64,000 nucleotides of DNA from Bacteroidota bacterium (GTDB lineage: Bacteria; Bacteroidota; Bacteroidia; Chitinophagales; Chitinophagaceae): contig CANGEP010000009.1 in NCBI GenBank assembly GCA_947452905.1, positions 33,935 to 97,934 of the forward strand, read 5' to 3'. A model generated the notes under the pieces. It was not told where the DNA came from, did not search any database, and saw only the letters and a program-made list of their open reading frames with translations. Shown in pieces: positions 1-10,534 of this stretch. The number at the start of each line of letters is the position of its first letter. The first letter of the stretch is position 1. The translations under genes were made by a program, and so were the position numbers.

Positions 1-21
1 TTGATCAAAATATTAATTATT

Positions 22-1080
22 TTATTTATACATAAAGTATAGAATAGCAATAATTAATGACAATATTATGCCCATTAGTAACCCAGTATACCATTTTACC
101 TCCTCTCTTTCGAGGGGGAAAACCGGACTATCCACTATTTGCACCGTGGGGGTTTCTTGAATTAAGGAGGCTTTTGATACCTCAAGGTTTTTCATAAGCT
201 CGGCATATATAGTGCTTAACACCATCTTGTCGCGTTGTGAAATTTCAGAGTAAACAGGCGCATTAATATCGGCCGGATTTACATTTAACAACATTCGAGC
301 ATCTTCGGTGGCACTATAAGTACGCTTATTTAAGATAAATGAGATGCTATCGGTTCTCTTTTGTAAACGATCTACATTTTTTTGTAAGCGACTTGTTTTT
401 GCTTTCACATAAAAGTCGGTAGCAATTTTTAAAATGCGCTCAGTAATTAATTTGCTTAATAATTCGTCCTTGGTATTAATATTCACTTTAAAGAAGCCTA
501 ATTTTTTATCTGGCTTATCTACACCAAGTTCTTTTTCTTCGATGCGTTTTATAATCACTTTAAGCAAACTATCTTGTAATCGAAGGTCTTTATCGGGCTT
601 AGCAAAATATACAAGTCGTCCAATTTTTGAATTCCCTTCCCAACTAGTTCTTAATTTATACACATCGGCATACTTATCGGCTAAAGAATAATTACTATCT
701 GCACCATAAGGGGATTTTAAACAAATGGACATAAAGTTATTGCTCTTTAACAAAGCAAGTACATTATCGCCCGATAACACAGTATTACCTGCACCTGTAA
801 TACTAGCAATATCAATACCCAAAGAGCCGCCAAGTGAAGATAAAGCGCCACCACCACTCATTCCTTTTCCTTCCTCTACAATAAAAGTAATTTCGGATTT
901 ATAACGAACTGGTTTTAAATAACTATAACTTAAACCTAATAATGCGCCAACAACAGCTACTAAAATTAATATTTTTTGCTTTGCTTTGGCAATAGCAAAA
1001 ATTTTTATTGCCCAATCGCGTATCCAATTCGTAAACGAAAAAGGAGCTTCGTAAGGATAGGAAGAGTTATCGCTTTGCAT
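22..1080 (-). CDS. Wzz/chain-length-determinant family polysaccharide protein, no kinase domain
   Basis: ORF with N-terminal TM, 'PVRYKSEITFIVEE', and C-terminal 'SPVFPLEREEVKWYTGLLMGIILSLIIAILYF' typical of Wzz; ends shortly after the second TM without a BY-kinase domain. Confidence 0.85.
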   Translation of the reverse strand: MQSDNSSYPYEAPFSFTNWIRDWAIKIFAIAKAKQKILILVAVVGALLGLSYSYLKPVRYKSEITFIVEEGKGMSGGGALSSLGGSLGIDIASITGAGNTVLSGDNVLALLKSNNFMSICLKSPYGADSNYSLADKYADVYKLRTSWEGNSKIGRLVYFAKPDKDLRLQDSLLKVIIKRIEEKELGVDKPDKKLGFFKVNINTKDELLSKLITERILKIATDFYVKAKTSRLQKNVDRLQKRTDSISFILNKRTYSATEDARMLLNVNPADINAPVYSEISQRDKMVLSTIYAELMKNLEVSKASLIQETPTVQIVDSPVFPLEREEVKWYTGLLMGIILSLIIAILYFMYK

Positions 1081-1096
1081 GCTAAAGTTTTCTTTA

Positions 1097-3403
1097 TTAT
1101 AATTTTAAAATAGCTGCCATACTTACTAATGCAGATACGATGGTTGTAATTGCAGATAGTTCGGCAATCGACAACCCTTTTTGTCCCTCTGGCACTTCGG
1201 GTACAATAATTTTACTACCGGGTGTTACCGTTGGATAAAAACGTAAAAATAAAAAGCGTTTTTGTTTTTTATTAATACCATTCCCATACTGTATATAGGC
1301 TTTAGCCAAGCTAGCTCTATTTTTTAAACCACCGGCAGCTGAGATATAAGATTTAAAGCTACTCGACTCGTATCTAGTAATTTGAGGACTATATACGGCA
1401 CCAGTGATTTCCACAAATGGGTCGTTTCTTGAAATAAATAAACTATCCCCAGGTAATAAAGGAAGGGATAAATCACGTGAATTATTTTCATTTAAATTAA
1501 CACCAATCAAAACGCCTTTACGATAAACTTGTAAATCCTTTAAAGAGCCAAATTTAGTAAGCCCTCCAGCTCTTTGTAAAATATTTTCGATGGTTTCGTT
1601 TCTTTTTTCGATGGCATAATTACCTGGAAACAAAACCTCACCCGATACTTTGATATCCCCTAAAAAAACAGAGTTTAACAAACGTGGCACATAAATATAA
1701 TCCTGTGCTTGTAGTTTAAATTGATTATCGTTAGAACTTAAGTTAGAATCTAATTCAAGTTTAATAATATCTACCAATTGATTTTCTAAGGAGTCGGTTC
1801 TGCTTTTTTTGATTCTCGAAAGCTCTACTCTATGATAAGCAGCGTCTTTCATAAAACCACCACTCATGGCAATTACATCTTGAATTTGCATACCTTCTCT
1901 AAATACCATTCTACCTGGTGTACGCACATGTCCTTCGATATTAATATACTGTACCTCTTCTAAGTCTTGCTTGGCATATATTTGAACAGAATCTTCTCTT
2001 TCTAAAATAAAATCATTTCCTGCCATTACTTTATTTAAATCCACCGACAACATTTGTCTTTCTCTATTTGCAGTTAATCTTTTTACTGTTGCCCTTGCCA
2101 TAAAAGCATCAATTCTTAATCCATCCGCTTTTTTGATAACTGCAGCTAAGCTTAAACCTTTGGTAAATCCATAATCTCCAGGACGATATACAGCCCCATT
2201 AATACTTACCTTATTTTCAAATAAAGGCAATTGCTTTTCGGCATAAATTGAATCCGCTTGCATTGGTAAATAATTCGCAAAAACATTGGACTCTATATCT
2301 TTGTATGTTTTTTCACGTCCATTTCTTTGAACCACTTTTAAACGATCTGTAAAGGCTAAATCATTGAAACCTCCAGCAAATGCTAGCGCCTGTGCTAAGG
2401 TTTCATTTTGTTTTAGTTCATAAATTGCTGGTCTTTTAACTTGTCCCGAAAATTCAACTCTTTTAAAATATGGTGGATACACAATTACATCCTGATCCTC
2501 TAATCGAATATCCTCGGGCATTTTGCCAGTTTGTAAAAATTCATACAAGTCGATACTCGCAATTTGTTTGTTATTGCGCATTAATCTAATATCTCTCAAA
2601 GATCCATTTTCGGTTGGCCCTCCGGATGTATATAAGGCGTTAAAAATAGAAGATAATGCAGAAATCTGATAAGCACCAGGGCGCTCCGCCTCACCAATAA
2701 TAGTAACTCGAACAGTTCGATATGAGTTTAAAGTGATGCTTAAATGAGTTTGATTAGTTTTGAGTGCAGGATAAGATTTTGCCATTTTAGAAAAAATCCT
2801 TTCTCTAGCTTTTTCGATAGTCAACCCATTTATATTTACTAAACCAACATAGGGAATATTGATGTTTCCATCTGGACTCACTCTTGCGAGTATTTCGGTT
2901 TCATTTAATCCTGTGAGTGTAATATTTAATTGATCGTCCGGACCTAAAACATAAGTTTTAGGAGTTGCTATTCTTAAATTGGGTTCAAAACTTATATTAG
3001 GACTACTAAAAAAATCATAGCCGTATCGATTACTTAATTTTTTTAGCTCGGGTACTTCCAAAACCCAAGTGCTATCTCTCATAAAACCAGTAGTATCCTG
3101 TATTAAACTCGATTTAGAAAATTTTGATTTATTGGCTGTTTGTAATCCTACCAATCGCTTCTTAAATTGGCCTACTTCGCTGGGTTTAAGTCCTTTTTTA
3201 ACCAATAATTTCATCGCATCAGATTCAGAAAGCCCAGATTCGGCAGCTTGTTGCCATAATTGCATAATCTGCTGATCGGAATACTGATTAATTTTAGCAT
3301 TATTCATGTTTTGAGCGCGCAAAGGAGCACCCATGATTAAAAACACAATTAAAATGCCTATTATTTTTCCTATAAATTTGATCATTGTAATATACTTATA
3401 CAT
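1097..3403 (-). CDS. SLBB-domain polysaccharide export protein (Wza-like)
   Basis: 'YVLGPDDQLNITLTG...VSPDGNINIPYVGLVNINGLT' polysaccharide export motif plus repeated SLBB segments ('INGAVYRPGDYGF', 'IEGHVRTPGRMVF', 'VSGEVLFPGNYAI'). Confidence 0.93.
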   Translation of the reverse strand: MYKYITMIKFIGKIIGILIVFLIMGAPLRAQNMNNAKINQYSDQQIMQLWQQAAESGLSESDAMKLLVKKGLKPSEVGQFKKRLVGLQTANKSKFSKSSLIQDTTGFMRDSTWVLEVPELKKLSNRYGYDFFSSPNISFEPNLRIATPKTYVLGPDDQLNITLTGLNETEILARVSPDGNINIPYVGLVNINGLTIEKARERIFSKMAKSYPALKTNQTHLSITLNSYRTVRVTIIGEAERPGAYQISALSSIFNALYTSGGPTENGSLRDIRLMRNNKQIASIDLYEFLQTGKMPEDIRLEDQDVIVYPPYFKRVEFSGQVKRPAIYELKQNETLAQALAFAGGFNDLAFTDRLKVVQRNGREKTYKDIESNVFANYLPMQADSIYAEKQLPLFENKVSINGAVYRPGDYGFTKGLSLAAVIKKADGLRIDAFMARATVKRLTANRERQMLSVDLNKVMAGNDFILEREDSVQIYAKQDLEEVQYINIEGHVRTPGRMVFREGMQIQDVIAMSGGFMKDAAYHRVELSRIKKSRTDSLENQLVDIIKLELDSNLSSNDNQFKLQAQDYIYVPRLLNSVFLGDIKVSGEVLFPGNYAIEKRNETIENILQRAGGLTKFGSLKDLQVYRKGVLIGVNLNENNSRDLSLPLLPGDSLFISRNDPFVEITGAVYSPQITRYESSSFKSYISAAGGLKNRASLAKAYIQYGNGINKKQKRFLFLRFYPTVTPGSKIIVPEVPEGQKGLSIAELSAITTIVSALVSMAAILKL

Positions 3404-3441
3404 AGTAAAAATACAATAATTGACTCAAATAGGCTAATTGG

Positions 3442-5070
3442 CTAAAAGGCCGACCAACAAAAACCAAGGCTGGTGGTTGAATAAGAGCTTCCTTTTTGTA
3501 AATAGGGTAACTGAGCCGTTCTACTATGAATAAACTTAAAACTTACATTATTATACAACTGATAATACGCTTCCAGCCCCATTTGACTGTTTTTGTATAG
3601 TGGATCGATACCAAAACTAGGTTGAGGTTCGGCAAAATATTGATATTCAACACTGCGTTGCCCCCCTTTAAATTGATTTACATAATAGGCTTTTATCCCT
3701 GTTTTAACATTGGGTTTATAGCTAGCGCCAATATATAAGCGATCGGCGTTAGCTCCCATCCAATCGCCTAAACTATAATTAGCACTTAAATAATTTTGAG
3801 CTGGAATAAAATTGCGGTAAACGAAAGGATTTATTCGAGTATACTCTGCACTTAGCGTTAAACTAGGAAAATAAACATCGGTAATACTAGCTCCCAATTG
3901 ATACGCCCATTGATTTCTGGATTTACTTTCATTAAAAATAGACCCTACCCTTATTTCGTCTATAAAAACCTGTCCATACAAATGGGTTTTGGGTAATTGA
4001 TTACGGCTACTAAAACCCATAAATATTTGGCCATTGGCTCCCGATGAAATATTATCGCCAAACTTGCTATTGTCAAAAGCTTTAAAAAAACTTATAGGAA
4101 TTAAATAAGGCAGTTCCAACTTATCGGTATACACAATTGATTCCCCAGCATTTACTACTAAGCCCTTCATAATTTTTATTTGCACAAAATGAGTGGCTAA
4201 AAACTTAGGTATATATTGTTGCCTTTTACCTCCATAAACCGTATTGCCTAAAGAATAAGTTTGAGTAGAATCTAAAACTCCACTTTGTAACCAAGCATGC
4301 ATATAATTAAATTGCAACCACCTAGTAGGTTCATACATTAATTTTACAAACGGATAACTAGGTGCTTTATTACTTAATACAATATCACCCATTTTCCCAT
4401 ATCCTATAACATGTTGATCCTGACCCACACTCACCATGCCTTTATTAAGTTTATAATGTAGTGTTGCATTAAACTGTGCATAATTTAGTAAATTATTACT
4501 TGTAGTTTGTTTACGATTAATGCCAGGCAAAATATTATCCTGTCGCAATGAATCGTAAGCACCTGTTTCATTAACATCGCGATAATCAATTGCAAAACCC
4601 AATCGTTTTCCAGCATATCCCATTAATTGAAAACCAGATGAGAGTAAAGTACTTTTTTTATCGTACACACTTTTAGTAATTTCTATTTGCGGGTCGGCCA
4701 TGACTCTAAAGTCTTTATCTACATAAGCAAAAACTGGTGCTCCGTATTTTGGTAAATGGCCGGGGTAAGAAAAACCAGGCGCTGTTACTGTAGATTGTAA
4801 ATCATCAAAAGTATAAAGTTGAATATAAAATTCGACCTCCTTTTTTTCGAGACTACTTAGTTTTTGTTGCGATTGTAATTGAGTAAGTAAGGAATAAACT
4901 TTGGAACGTTCGAGTGGCTTTACCAAATCAAAAATCTCAATATTACCTTTTTGCGCCATTCTATTTAAAAACTCTACCACATTTTGCTGATGAGCATAAT
5001 TTTGTGCAAATAATCCTAGGCTTGCCAGTAAAGCAATAGTAAAAAAAGATATTTTAATTTTAGTAAGCAC
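3442..5070 (-). CDS. Wzi-family capsule assembly outer-membrane protein
   Basis: Signal peptide, beta-barrel-like alternating pattern, sits next to wza/wzz-like genes. Confidence 0.7.
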   Translation of the reverse strand: MLTKIKISFFTIALLASLGLFAQNYAHQQNVVEFLNRMAQKGNIEIFDLVKPLERSKVYSLLTQLQSQQKLSSLEKKEVEFYIQLYTFDDLQSTVTAPGFSYPGHLPKYGAPVFAYVDKDFRVMADPQIEITKSVYDKKSTLLSSGFQLMGYAGKRLGFAIDYRDVNETGAYDSLRQDNILPGINRKQTTSNNLLNYAQFNATLHYKLNKGMVSVGQDQHVIGYGKMGDIVLSNKAPSYPFVKLMYEPTRWLQFNYMHAWLQSGVLDSTQTYSLGNTVYGGKRQQYIPKFLATHFVQIKIMKGLVVNAGESIVYTDKLELPYLIPISFFKAFDNSKFGDNISSGANGQIFMGFSSRNQLPKTHLYGQVFIDEIRVGSIFNESKSRNQWAYQLGASITDVYFPSLTLSAEYTRINPFVYRNFIPAQNYLSANYSLGDWMGANADRLYIGASYKPNVKTGIKAYYVNQFKGGQRSVEYQYFAEPQPSFGIDPLYKNSQMGLEAYYQLYNNVSFKFIHSRTAQLPYLQKGSSYSTTSLGFCWSAF

Positions 5071-6445
5071 CCTGATCTCTTAACATTTTAACAATGGTCT
5101 GTAAAATAATTTGTAAGTCGAGTGTAAAGGACCAGCGATGTATATAGTATAAATCAAAATGCACTCTTTGCTCCATCTCTTCATGTGTGCGCACTTCGCC
5201 TCTGCAGCCGTTAATTTGTGCCCAGCCTGTAATACCAGGCTTAACCATATGACGTTTTAAATAATTATCTACACTCTTCATAGATGCTAAATTCATGGGC
5301 GTAGGATGGGGTCTTGGTCCTACCACCGACATTTCACCCTTTAATACATTCCAAAATTGAGGTAATTCGTCGATACTAAATTTTCTTAAAAACTTACCTA
5401 ATCTGGTAACCCTTGGATCGTTGCGGGAAGTTTGCTCGAACTGCTCCGATGCTTTTGCCAATTGCATGGTTCTAAACTTATAACAAATTATGGGTTTGTT
5501 ATTTACGCCCCATCTTTCTTGTGTATAAATGACCGAACCTCTGGAATCTAATTTAATAAGTAAGGCAATTATGGGAAATAACCACCAACCTATAAGTACA
5601 AAAAATAATAAAGAAAATAAAACATCAAAAAATGTTTTGAATAATTTGTTCTCCCATTTATCTAATGGAAGTTCATTTAAATTAATAACCGATACCAAAC
5701 CTAAATTATCTATCTCCTCTGTTTTTGTAGTTAAATCTTGTAAGGCAGGCATTAATCGCACACGCACATTAAGTTGATCACATATATCAATGCATTGTCT
5801 AATTTCAAAATTTTGCTCACTAGGTAAAGAAATAATTACTTCGTCGATAGGTTGCTTTTTTAATGCCCCCTCTAAATCAAGAATAGTACCCAACCAATGA
5901 ATAGCCGTATCCTCGATGCTTACTTCATGTATAAAACCTACACATTTATAACCATAATAAACATGTTCATTTAAAGTTTTGAAAAACTCTATCGAAGTTT
6001 TATTATAGCCCACAATTATTATAGTGTCATTTAATACACCCCCTGCAAAAGCCAAATGTTGTCTTTTACGAATAATATATTTTAAAGCAATAGATAAGCC
6101 AAAATTGAAGCTGATAAAATAACTAAACCTAAATAAATCACTATACCCCGACTTAGTTAAAAACAAAAAAGCACTTAATAAAATAACAAAAAGTGCATTG
6201 GTATAAATATTAAATAAAATTTCCTCGGGAAATTTTTTATAAATACGATTTCGATATAAACGACATTCATGAGCCGATAAAAACCAAACCCCTAATACTA
6301 ATACAATAAATAAAAAATCGGTAAGTGTTCTAGGAAAAACAAATGCATTGTGCTTTACAAAAACCGCCAACATAAGCGAAAAAAGCAAACTAAAGGCATC
6401 GATGCTTATTTGGGTTTTTTTATAATAACGTTGATTCCAATTCAT
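5060..6445 (-). CDS. Undecaprenyl-phosphate glucose/galactose phosphotransferase (WcaJ/WbaP-type)
   Basis: N-terminal TM bundle, then 'YKFRTM...NDPRVTRLGKFLRKFSIDELPQFWNVLKGEMSVVGPRPHP...KPGITGWAQINGCRGE' bacterial sugar transferase signature. Confidence 0.95.
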   Translation of the reverse strand: MNWNQRYYKKTQISIDAFSLLFSLMLAVFVKHNAFVFPRTLTDFLFIVLVLGVWFLSAHECRLYRNRIYKKFPEEILFNIYTNALFVILLSAFLFLTKSGYSDLFRFSYFISFNFGLSIALKYIIRKRQHLAFAGGVLNDTIIIVGYNKTSIEFFKTLNEHVYYGYKCVGFIHEVSIEDTAIHWLGTILDLEGALKKQPIDEVIISLPSEQNFEIRQCIDICDQLNVRVRLMPALQDLTTKTEEIDNLGLVSVINLNELPLDKWENKLFKTFFDVLFSLLFFVLIGWWLFPIIALLIKLDSRGSVIYTQERWGVNNKPIICYKFRTMQLAKASEQFEQTSRNDPRVTRLGKFLRKFSIDELPQFWNVLKGEMSVVGPRPHPTPMNLASMKSVDNYLKRHMVKPGITGWAQINGCRGEVRTHEEMEQRVHFDLYYIHRWSFTLDLQIILQTIVKMLRDQGAY

Positions 6446-6449
6446 TCAC

Positions 6450-7592
6450 CTAATTTTTACTCCTTTTACGGGCTATTTCTTTCAGATGATAAAGATATAA
6501 ATTGGTGACCGTATCCCAAGTGTATTTTTCGGTTATTCCATTGGTAATGAGTGCTCTTCTATGGCTAATGGCTTCTGTATTTAGTTCGGCCCAGTTAAAC
6601 CATTGGGTTATACTTGGTCCATTTTTTTGAAAATAATACCCCAATTGGTCGTTTTGTAAAACCTCCCTACTAAAAACGGTGTCTAAAGCGGCAATCGCAC
6701 AGCCATTGGCCATAGCTTTTAATAAAGTAGGATTGGTACCCCCAAACTCATGCCCATGTAAATAAGCATAACAATATTTATATAAACTTGCTAGTGTATG
6801 AGCGTTACGTACATAACCTGTAAAAATTAAACGGGGGTCGGACATGGCCCTAATTTTATCGGCATAGGCGTCAGCATAAGGTACATCGCCCACAATGACT
6901 AATTTTTTAGTACTATGGGATTGTATAAATCCTTCTATTAAAATATCGGCATTATTATCGGGAATCATTCTGCCCACAATTAAATAATAATCCCTTTCTT
7001 GTAAATGCCAATCTTGCAAATACGAAATTTGCGCACCCTCATTACTATCAGCACCATAGGTAATGACCACCGACTTGGCCCCAAATTCTTGTAAATAAAT
7101 GGCTTGCATGGCATCAGCGTCGGTAACTAAGACATCATTAAATTTTACCGCCATCTTTGCTGCCCATTTAAAATAACGGGCACCCAATCCTTTCCATTTG
7201 GGTCTTAACCATTCTAGCCCATCCACATTCATTAAGGTTGGCTTACCGAATATTTTAGTAATAAGGCCAAAAGGACCATTAGAAACATTTAATACTAATA
7301 CAGCATCAGCTTTTGAAAAAACTACATGCCAAAAAGCCATAAAAGAGTGTATGGGCTGGCTTAATACTTTTGATTTTATAGTGGGTATATACACCAAACG
7401 AATACCATTTATGATGGCAGGTTTTTGCGCAAACAAATAAGCATGACAATATACCGTTACCTGAACGCCCTGGGCGGAGAGTTTTTCGGCCAAAGCTTTT
7501 ACCAATGTTTCATAACCACTATACACATAGGGATAACCCCTGGATCCTATAATGGCAATTTTAAAGGGAGTAGCTTCAGTTTTCGAAGACAT
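6450..7592 (-). CDS. Glycosyltransferase with DUF1972-type N-terminus (GT4-like)
   Basis: 'IAIIGSRGYPYVYSGYETLVKALAEKL' N-terminus; start moved from 7622 to internal ATG at 7592 (MSSKTEATPFKIAIIG) to reduce overlap with upstream gene. Confidence 0.85.
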   Translation of the reverse strand: MSSKTEATPFKIAIIGSRGYPYVYSGYETLVKALAEKLSAQGVQVTVYCHAYLFAQKPAIINGIRLVYIPTIKSKVLSQPIHSFMAFWHVVFSKADAVLVLNVSNGPFGLITKIFGKPTLMNVDGLEWLRPKWKGLGARYFKWAAKMAVKFNDVLVTDADAMQAIYLQEFGAKSVVITYGADSNEGAQISYLQDWHLQERDYYLIVGRMIPDNNADILIEGFIQSHSTKKLVIVGDVPYADAYADKIRAMSDPRLIFTGYVRNAHTLASLYKYCYAYLHGHEFGGTNPTLLKAMANGCAIAALDTVFSREVLQNDQLGYYFQKNGPSITQWFNWAELNTEAISHRRALITNGITEKYTWDTVTNLYLYHLKEIARKRSKN

Positions 7593-8688
7593 GTAAAATA
7601 TTATTTTCAAAAGCAGCAGCACTAAAAAACGCTTGTACTCTTTTTTGTCCCGCTTGCCCTAATTTTTTTCTGGTTTCTAAAGGCAAGATACTACCAATTT
7701 TTGTAGCAGCTTCCTCCACATTGGATAAAGGTAAAAAAATACCATTATCGCTAATCATTTCAAGTGCGCCTCCTTGTGCAGTGGCAGCCACAGGAAGCCC
7801 ATACATCATAGCTTCTAGCACTACAGTGGGGAGTGGATCGGGTAATTGCGAAGGCAAAATTAACAGGTCGATAGACCTATAAAAAATATCCATTTCCTTT
7901 TCAAAACCAATATAAAATACACGTGTATGTAAATGATGTTCATTTATAAACGCTTTCATCTCCTCCAATAAATATTCATAGCCCGAAAATGGATCACCAC
8001 TTATGATAAAATAAAGAGGTGCATTTTGGTTTTCATTGGCAATTAAAGTTTTTGCTATTTGCAAAAAATATTGTTGGCCCTTCCAATAATGTATTCTTGC
8101 AGCCATTCCAATAATAATAGCATTATCAGCAATAGCATATTGCGCTCTATAATTTTGTTTATTACTTATCGCTAAAGGCTCAATGCCATTATATACTAAT
8201 ATTCCCATACCCCAATGTGTTTGCACTGACTTGGATACCACAATAATTTTTTGAGCCCAATTGCGCATACACCATTTTATGAGGGCATGTAAAAAAAAGG
8301 GCTTTTCGATTATTTCATGAATATGCCAAATATGTTTGATCTTATTTTTTTTAGCCAAATAACCGCCTATTAAAACTGCAGCCGTATTGGAATAGATACA
8401 ATCAATATTTTCATTTTGGAGTATGAATTGTAATTGCTTACTTGCTATACTCCATTTTTGAATTCTATTAATTATGCCAAGCGGGGTAAAATATTTACGC
8501 CTAAGAATACCCAAATTAACAATATGAACCGAAATATTATTTTGTGTTAAAGCCTCTGAAAGTGGACCTGCAGCCGAAAGTACTACAGTGCAATGATGTC
8601 CTTTTTGATGGAGTAATTGTACAGTTTGTAAAAATATTTTACTAGCCCCATACATGTCTGAGGAACCATGTAATAATAAAATACGCAT
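7576..8688 (-). CDS. Glycosyltransferase family 4
   Basis: 'GMAARIHYWKGQQYFLQIAKTL...LILPSQLPDPLPTVVLEAMMYGLPVAATAQGGALEMI' GT-B motif. Confidence 0.88.
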   Translation of the reverse strand: MRILLLHGSSDMYGASKIFLQTVQLLHQKGHHCTVVLSAAGPLSEALTQNNISVHIVNLGILRRKYFTPLGIINRIQKWSIASKQLQFILQNENIDCIYSNTAAVLIGGYLAKKNKIKHIWHIHEIIEKPFFLHALIKWCMRNWAQKIIVVSKSVQTHWGMGILVYNGIEPLAISNKQNYRAQYAIADNAIIIGMAARIHYWKGQQYFLQIAKTLIANENQNAPLYFIISGDPFSGYEYLLEEMKAFINEHHLHTRVFYIGFEKEMDIFYRSIDLLILPSQLPDPLPTVVLEAMMYGLPVAATAQGGALEMISDNGIFLPLSNVEEAATKIGSILPLETRKKLGQAGQKRVQAFFSAAAFENNILHVFEN

Positions 8689-9359
8689 TACCCTTTTCTT
8701 GATTTAATAAATTTTGCAGGTACCCCAGCCATTACAGAATAAGGAGCCACATCTTCATTCACCACCGATCCTGCGGCAATCACCGAACCTCTGCCAATAG
8801 TAACACCTGCAAGAATTACGGAGTTGGCAGCTATCCAACAATCATCCTCAATGACCACTTCTTTTTTAACCACACCTTGCGATTTAATAGTTATATCGGT
8901 ATTGGCAAACACATGGTTTTCTGCATATATACTTACCCTTGGCGCTAACATAACATTATTGCCAATAGTAATTTTTCCAGAACAACCTATATAATTATAA
9001 GGTCCAATATTAGAATGATTCCCTATTATTAATCCATCTCCAACAGGACCTCCATAAATATTGGAGGGTCTAATAATGGCATATTTTCCTATGGAAACTC
9101 TATCGCCTAAAACAATGCCATGAGTGGCCAAACAATTTATTTCGGCGCCATCCTCAATAATGGTATCAGCACCTACAAATAATTTGCTTGCATATAAAAT
9201 AGACACGTTTTTACCAATCAATAATTTTCCTTTTACCGATCCGATAAAAAAACGTTTACATAAGCCTCTCAAAAAAAAGAAGCTTACATAATAGTAGGTG
9301 CTAATTTTAGAAAAAAAAGAATAGCCTTGTTTAAATTTTTCGTTTTGCGAACTGCTCAT
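8688..9359 (-). CDS. Left-handed beta-helix (hexapeptide) acyltransferase
   Basis: Hexapeptide repeats 'IGNHSNIGPYNYIGCSGKITIGNNVMLAP...VTIGRGSVIAAGSVVNEDVAPYSVMAGVPAKFIK'. Confidence 0.9.
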   Translation of the reverse strand: MSSSQNEKFKQGYSFFSKISTYYYVSFFFLRGLCKRFFIGSVKGKLLIGKNVSILYASKLFVGADTIIEDGAEINCLATHGIVLGDRVSIGKYAIIRPSNIYGGPVGDGLIIGNHSNIGPYNYIGCSGKITIGNNVMLAPRVSIYAENHVFANTDITIKSQGVVKKEVVIEDDCWIAANSVILAGVTIGRGSVIAAGSVVNEDVAPYSVMAGVPAKFIKSRKG

Positions 9360-9376
9360 AGCAAGTCAAAAATAAC

Positions 9377-10483
9377 TTAAATATTTTTTATATGTTCATT
9401 AATTTGCAGCGCAGTTTGATGCCAACTAAAGGCTTTATTGCGCTCGATTCCTTTTTGAGCATATTTATTTCTGAGGGGTTCATTCTCAATTATAGTAACT
9501 ATAGCATTAGCCAAATTTTGCGTACTATTGGCCTCTTGTAAATCAAAAACTAGGGCAGCATCAGCTGCAATTTCGGGTAAAGCCCCTGCATTACTACAAA
9601 TTACGGGTAAGCCGTAGCTAAAAGCCTCTAAAAGGGGGAGCCCAAAGCCTTCGTTTTTTGAAGGAAGTATATAAGCAAATGCCTGCTCATACAAGTGTGC
9701 TGCTTGCACATCGGTAACATAGCCTAATAAATGAACATGGGCATTAAGGCCTAAATCTTGTATGGTGGCTTGTATTAATGGCGCATCATTTAATTGCTTT
9801 TTAACAGGTGTATTGCCAGCTAAATACAAATGGTACTCGGGATGCTTTTGTACCACTTGAGCAAATGCTTTAATAAGCTGAGGTAAATTTTTTCTTTTTT
9901 CTAATACTCCCATATGTAAAAAGTAAGGAGTAGCGCTAGGGTTATTGGTAGATGCATCCTGTGATTTAGAGGGCGCAAATGATTTTGCTGCCTCATGCAC
10001 TACAAGCATTTTATGCACATCTAATTTTTCAAAATGTAAGATGCGGTTTTTAGCATATTCACTGGGTACAATAATTAAATCGGCTTTTTTTGCAGCGGGC
10101 ACACCAATGATATGAAAAAGTTGTAACCATAATACATGATAATGCTCGGGGTTCTCCCAAAAAAAAGCATCATGTAAAACGGCGATGGTTTTTAATCCTT
10201 GTTTAAAAAAGGGCACAAAAAAATCGGAACAAAAAAGATGCGTACATCCGTCCTGTTTTGCTTTAAATGGTAATTGAATCTGCTTCCACCAAATAAAACG
10301 AATATGTTCAATTATTTTAAATACCGGATTCGTACCTCTATATACCTTTTTATTATTATCCAGTAAACAAATGGAGGCATCTGGTATTTGTTGCCAGGCT
10401 TCGATAAGAGATACTAAATAGGTTTTAGCCCCCGTTTGAGCAATTTTAAGATCTCTAATATCAATTCCAATTTTTACCGACAT
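9377..10483 (-). CDS. Glycosyltransferase family 4
   Basis: 'FLHMGVLEKRKNLPQLIKAFAQV...ILPSKNEGFGLPLLEAFSYGLPVICSNAGALPEIAADAA'. Confidence 0.92.
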   Translation of the reverse strand: MSVKIGIDIRDLKIAQTGAKTYLVSLIEAWQQIPDASICLLDNNKKVYRGTNPVFKIIEHIRFIWWKQIQLPFKAKQDGCTHLFCSDFFVPFFKQGLKTIAVLHDAFFWENPEHYHVLWLQLFHIIGVPAAKKADLIIVPSEYAKNRILHFEKLDVHKMLVVHEAAKSFAPSKSQDASTNNPSATPYFLHMGVLEKRKNLPQLIKAFAQVVQKHPEYHLYLAGNTPVKKQLNDAPLIQATIQDLGLNAHVHLLGYVTDVQAAHLYEQAFAYILPSKNEGFGLPLLEAFSYGLPVICSNAGALPEIAADAALVFDLQEANSTQNLANAIVTIIENEPLRNKYAQKGIERNKAFSWHQTALQINEHIKNI

Positions 10484-10518
10484 ACCACGAAGATAAAAAC
10501 ATAGTGAATAAAAATAGA

Positions 10519-10526
10519 TATATTTG
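10519..10526 (+). promoter_or_regulatory. Candidate Bacteroidota -7 element (TATATTTG) for the plus-strand polymerase gene
   Basis: Exact TAnnTTTG match 8 nt before the ATG; no clear -33 TTTG at the expected distance. Confidence 0.35.
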
Positions 10527-10534
10527 TTAGCGTC

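Noticed and set aside
22-1080. Wzc-type tyrosine autokinase
   Set aside because: Sequence ends just after the second TM with no Walker A/B or Tyr-rich tail; only the Wzz-like part is present in the window.
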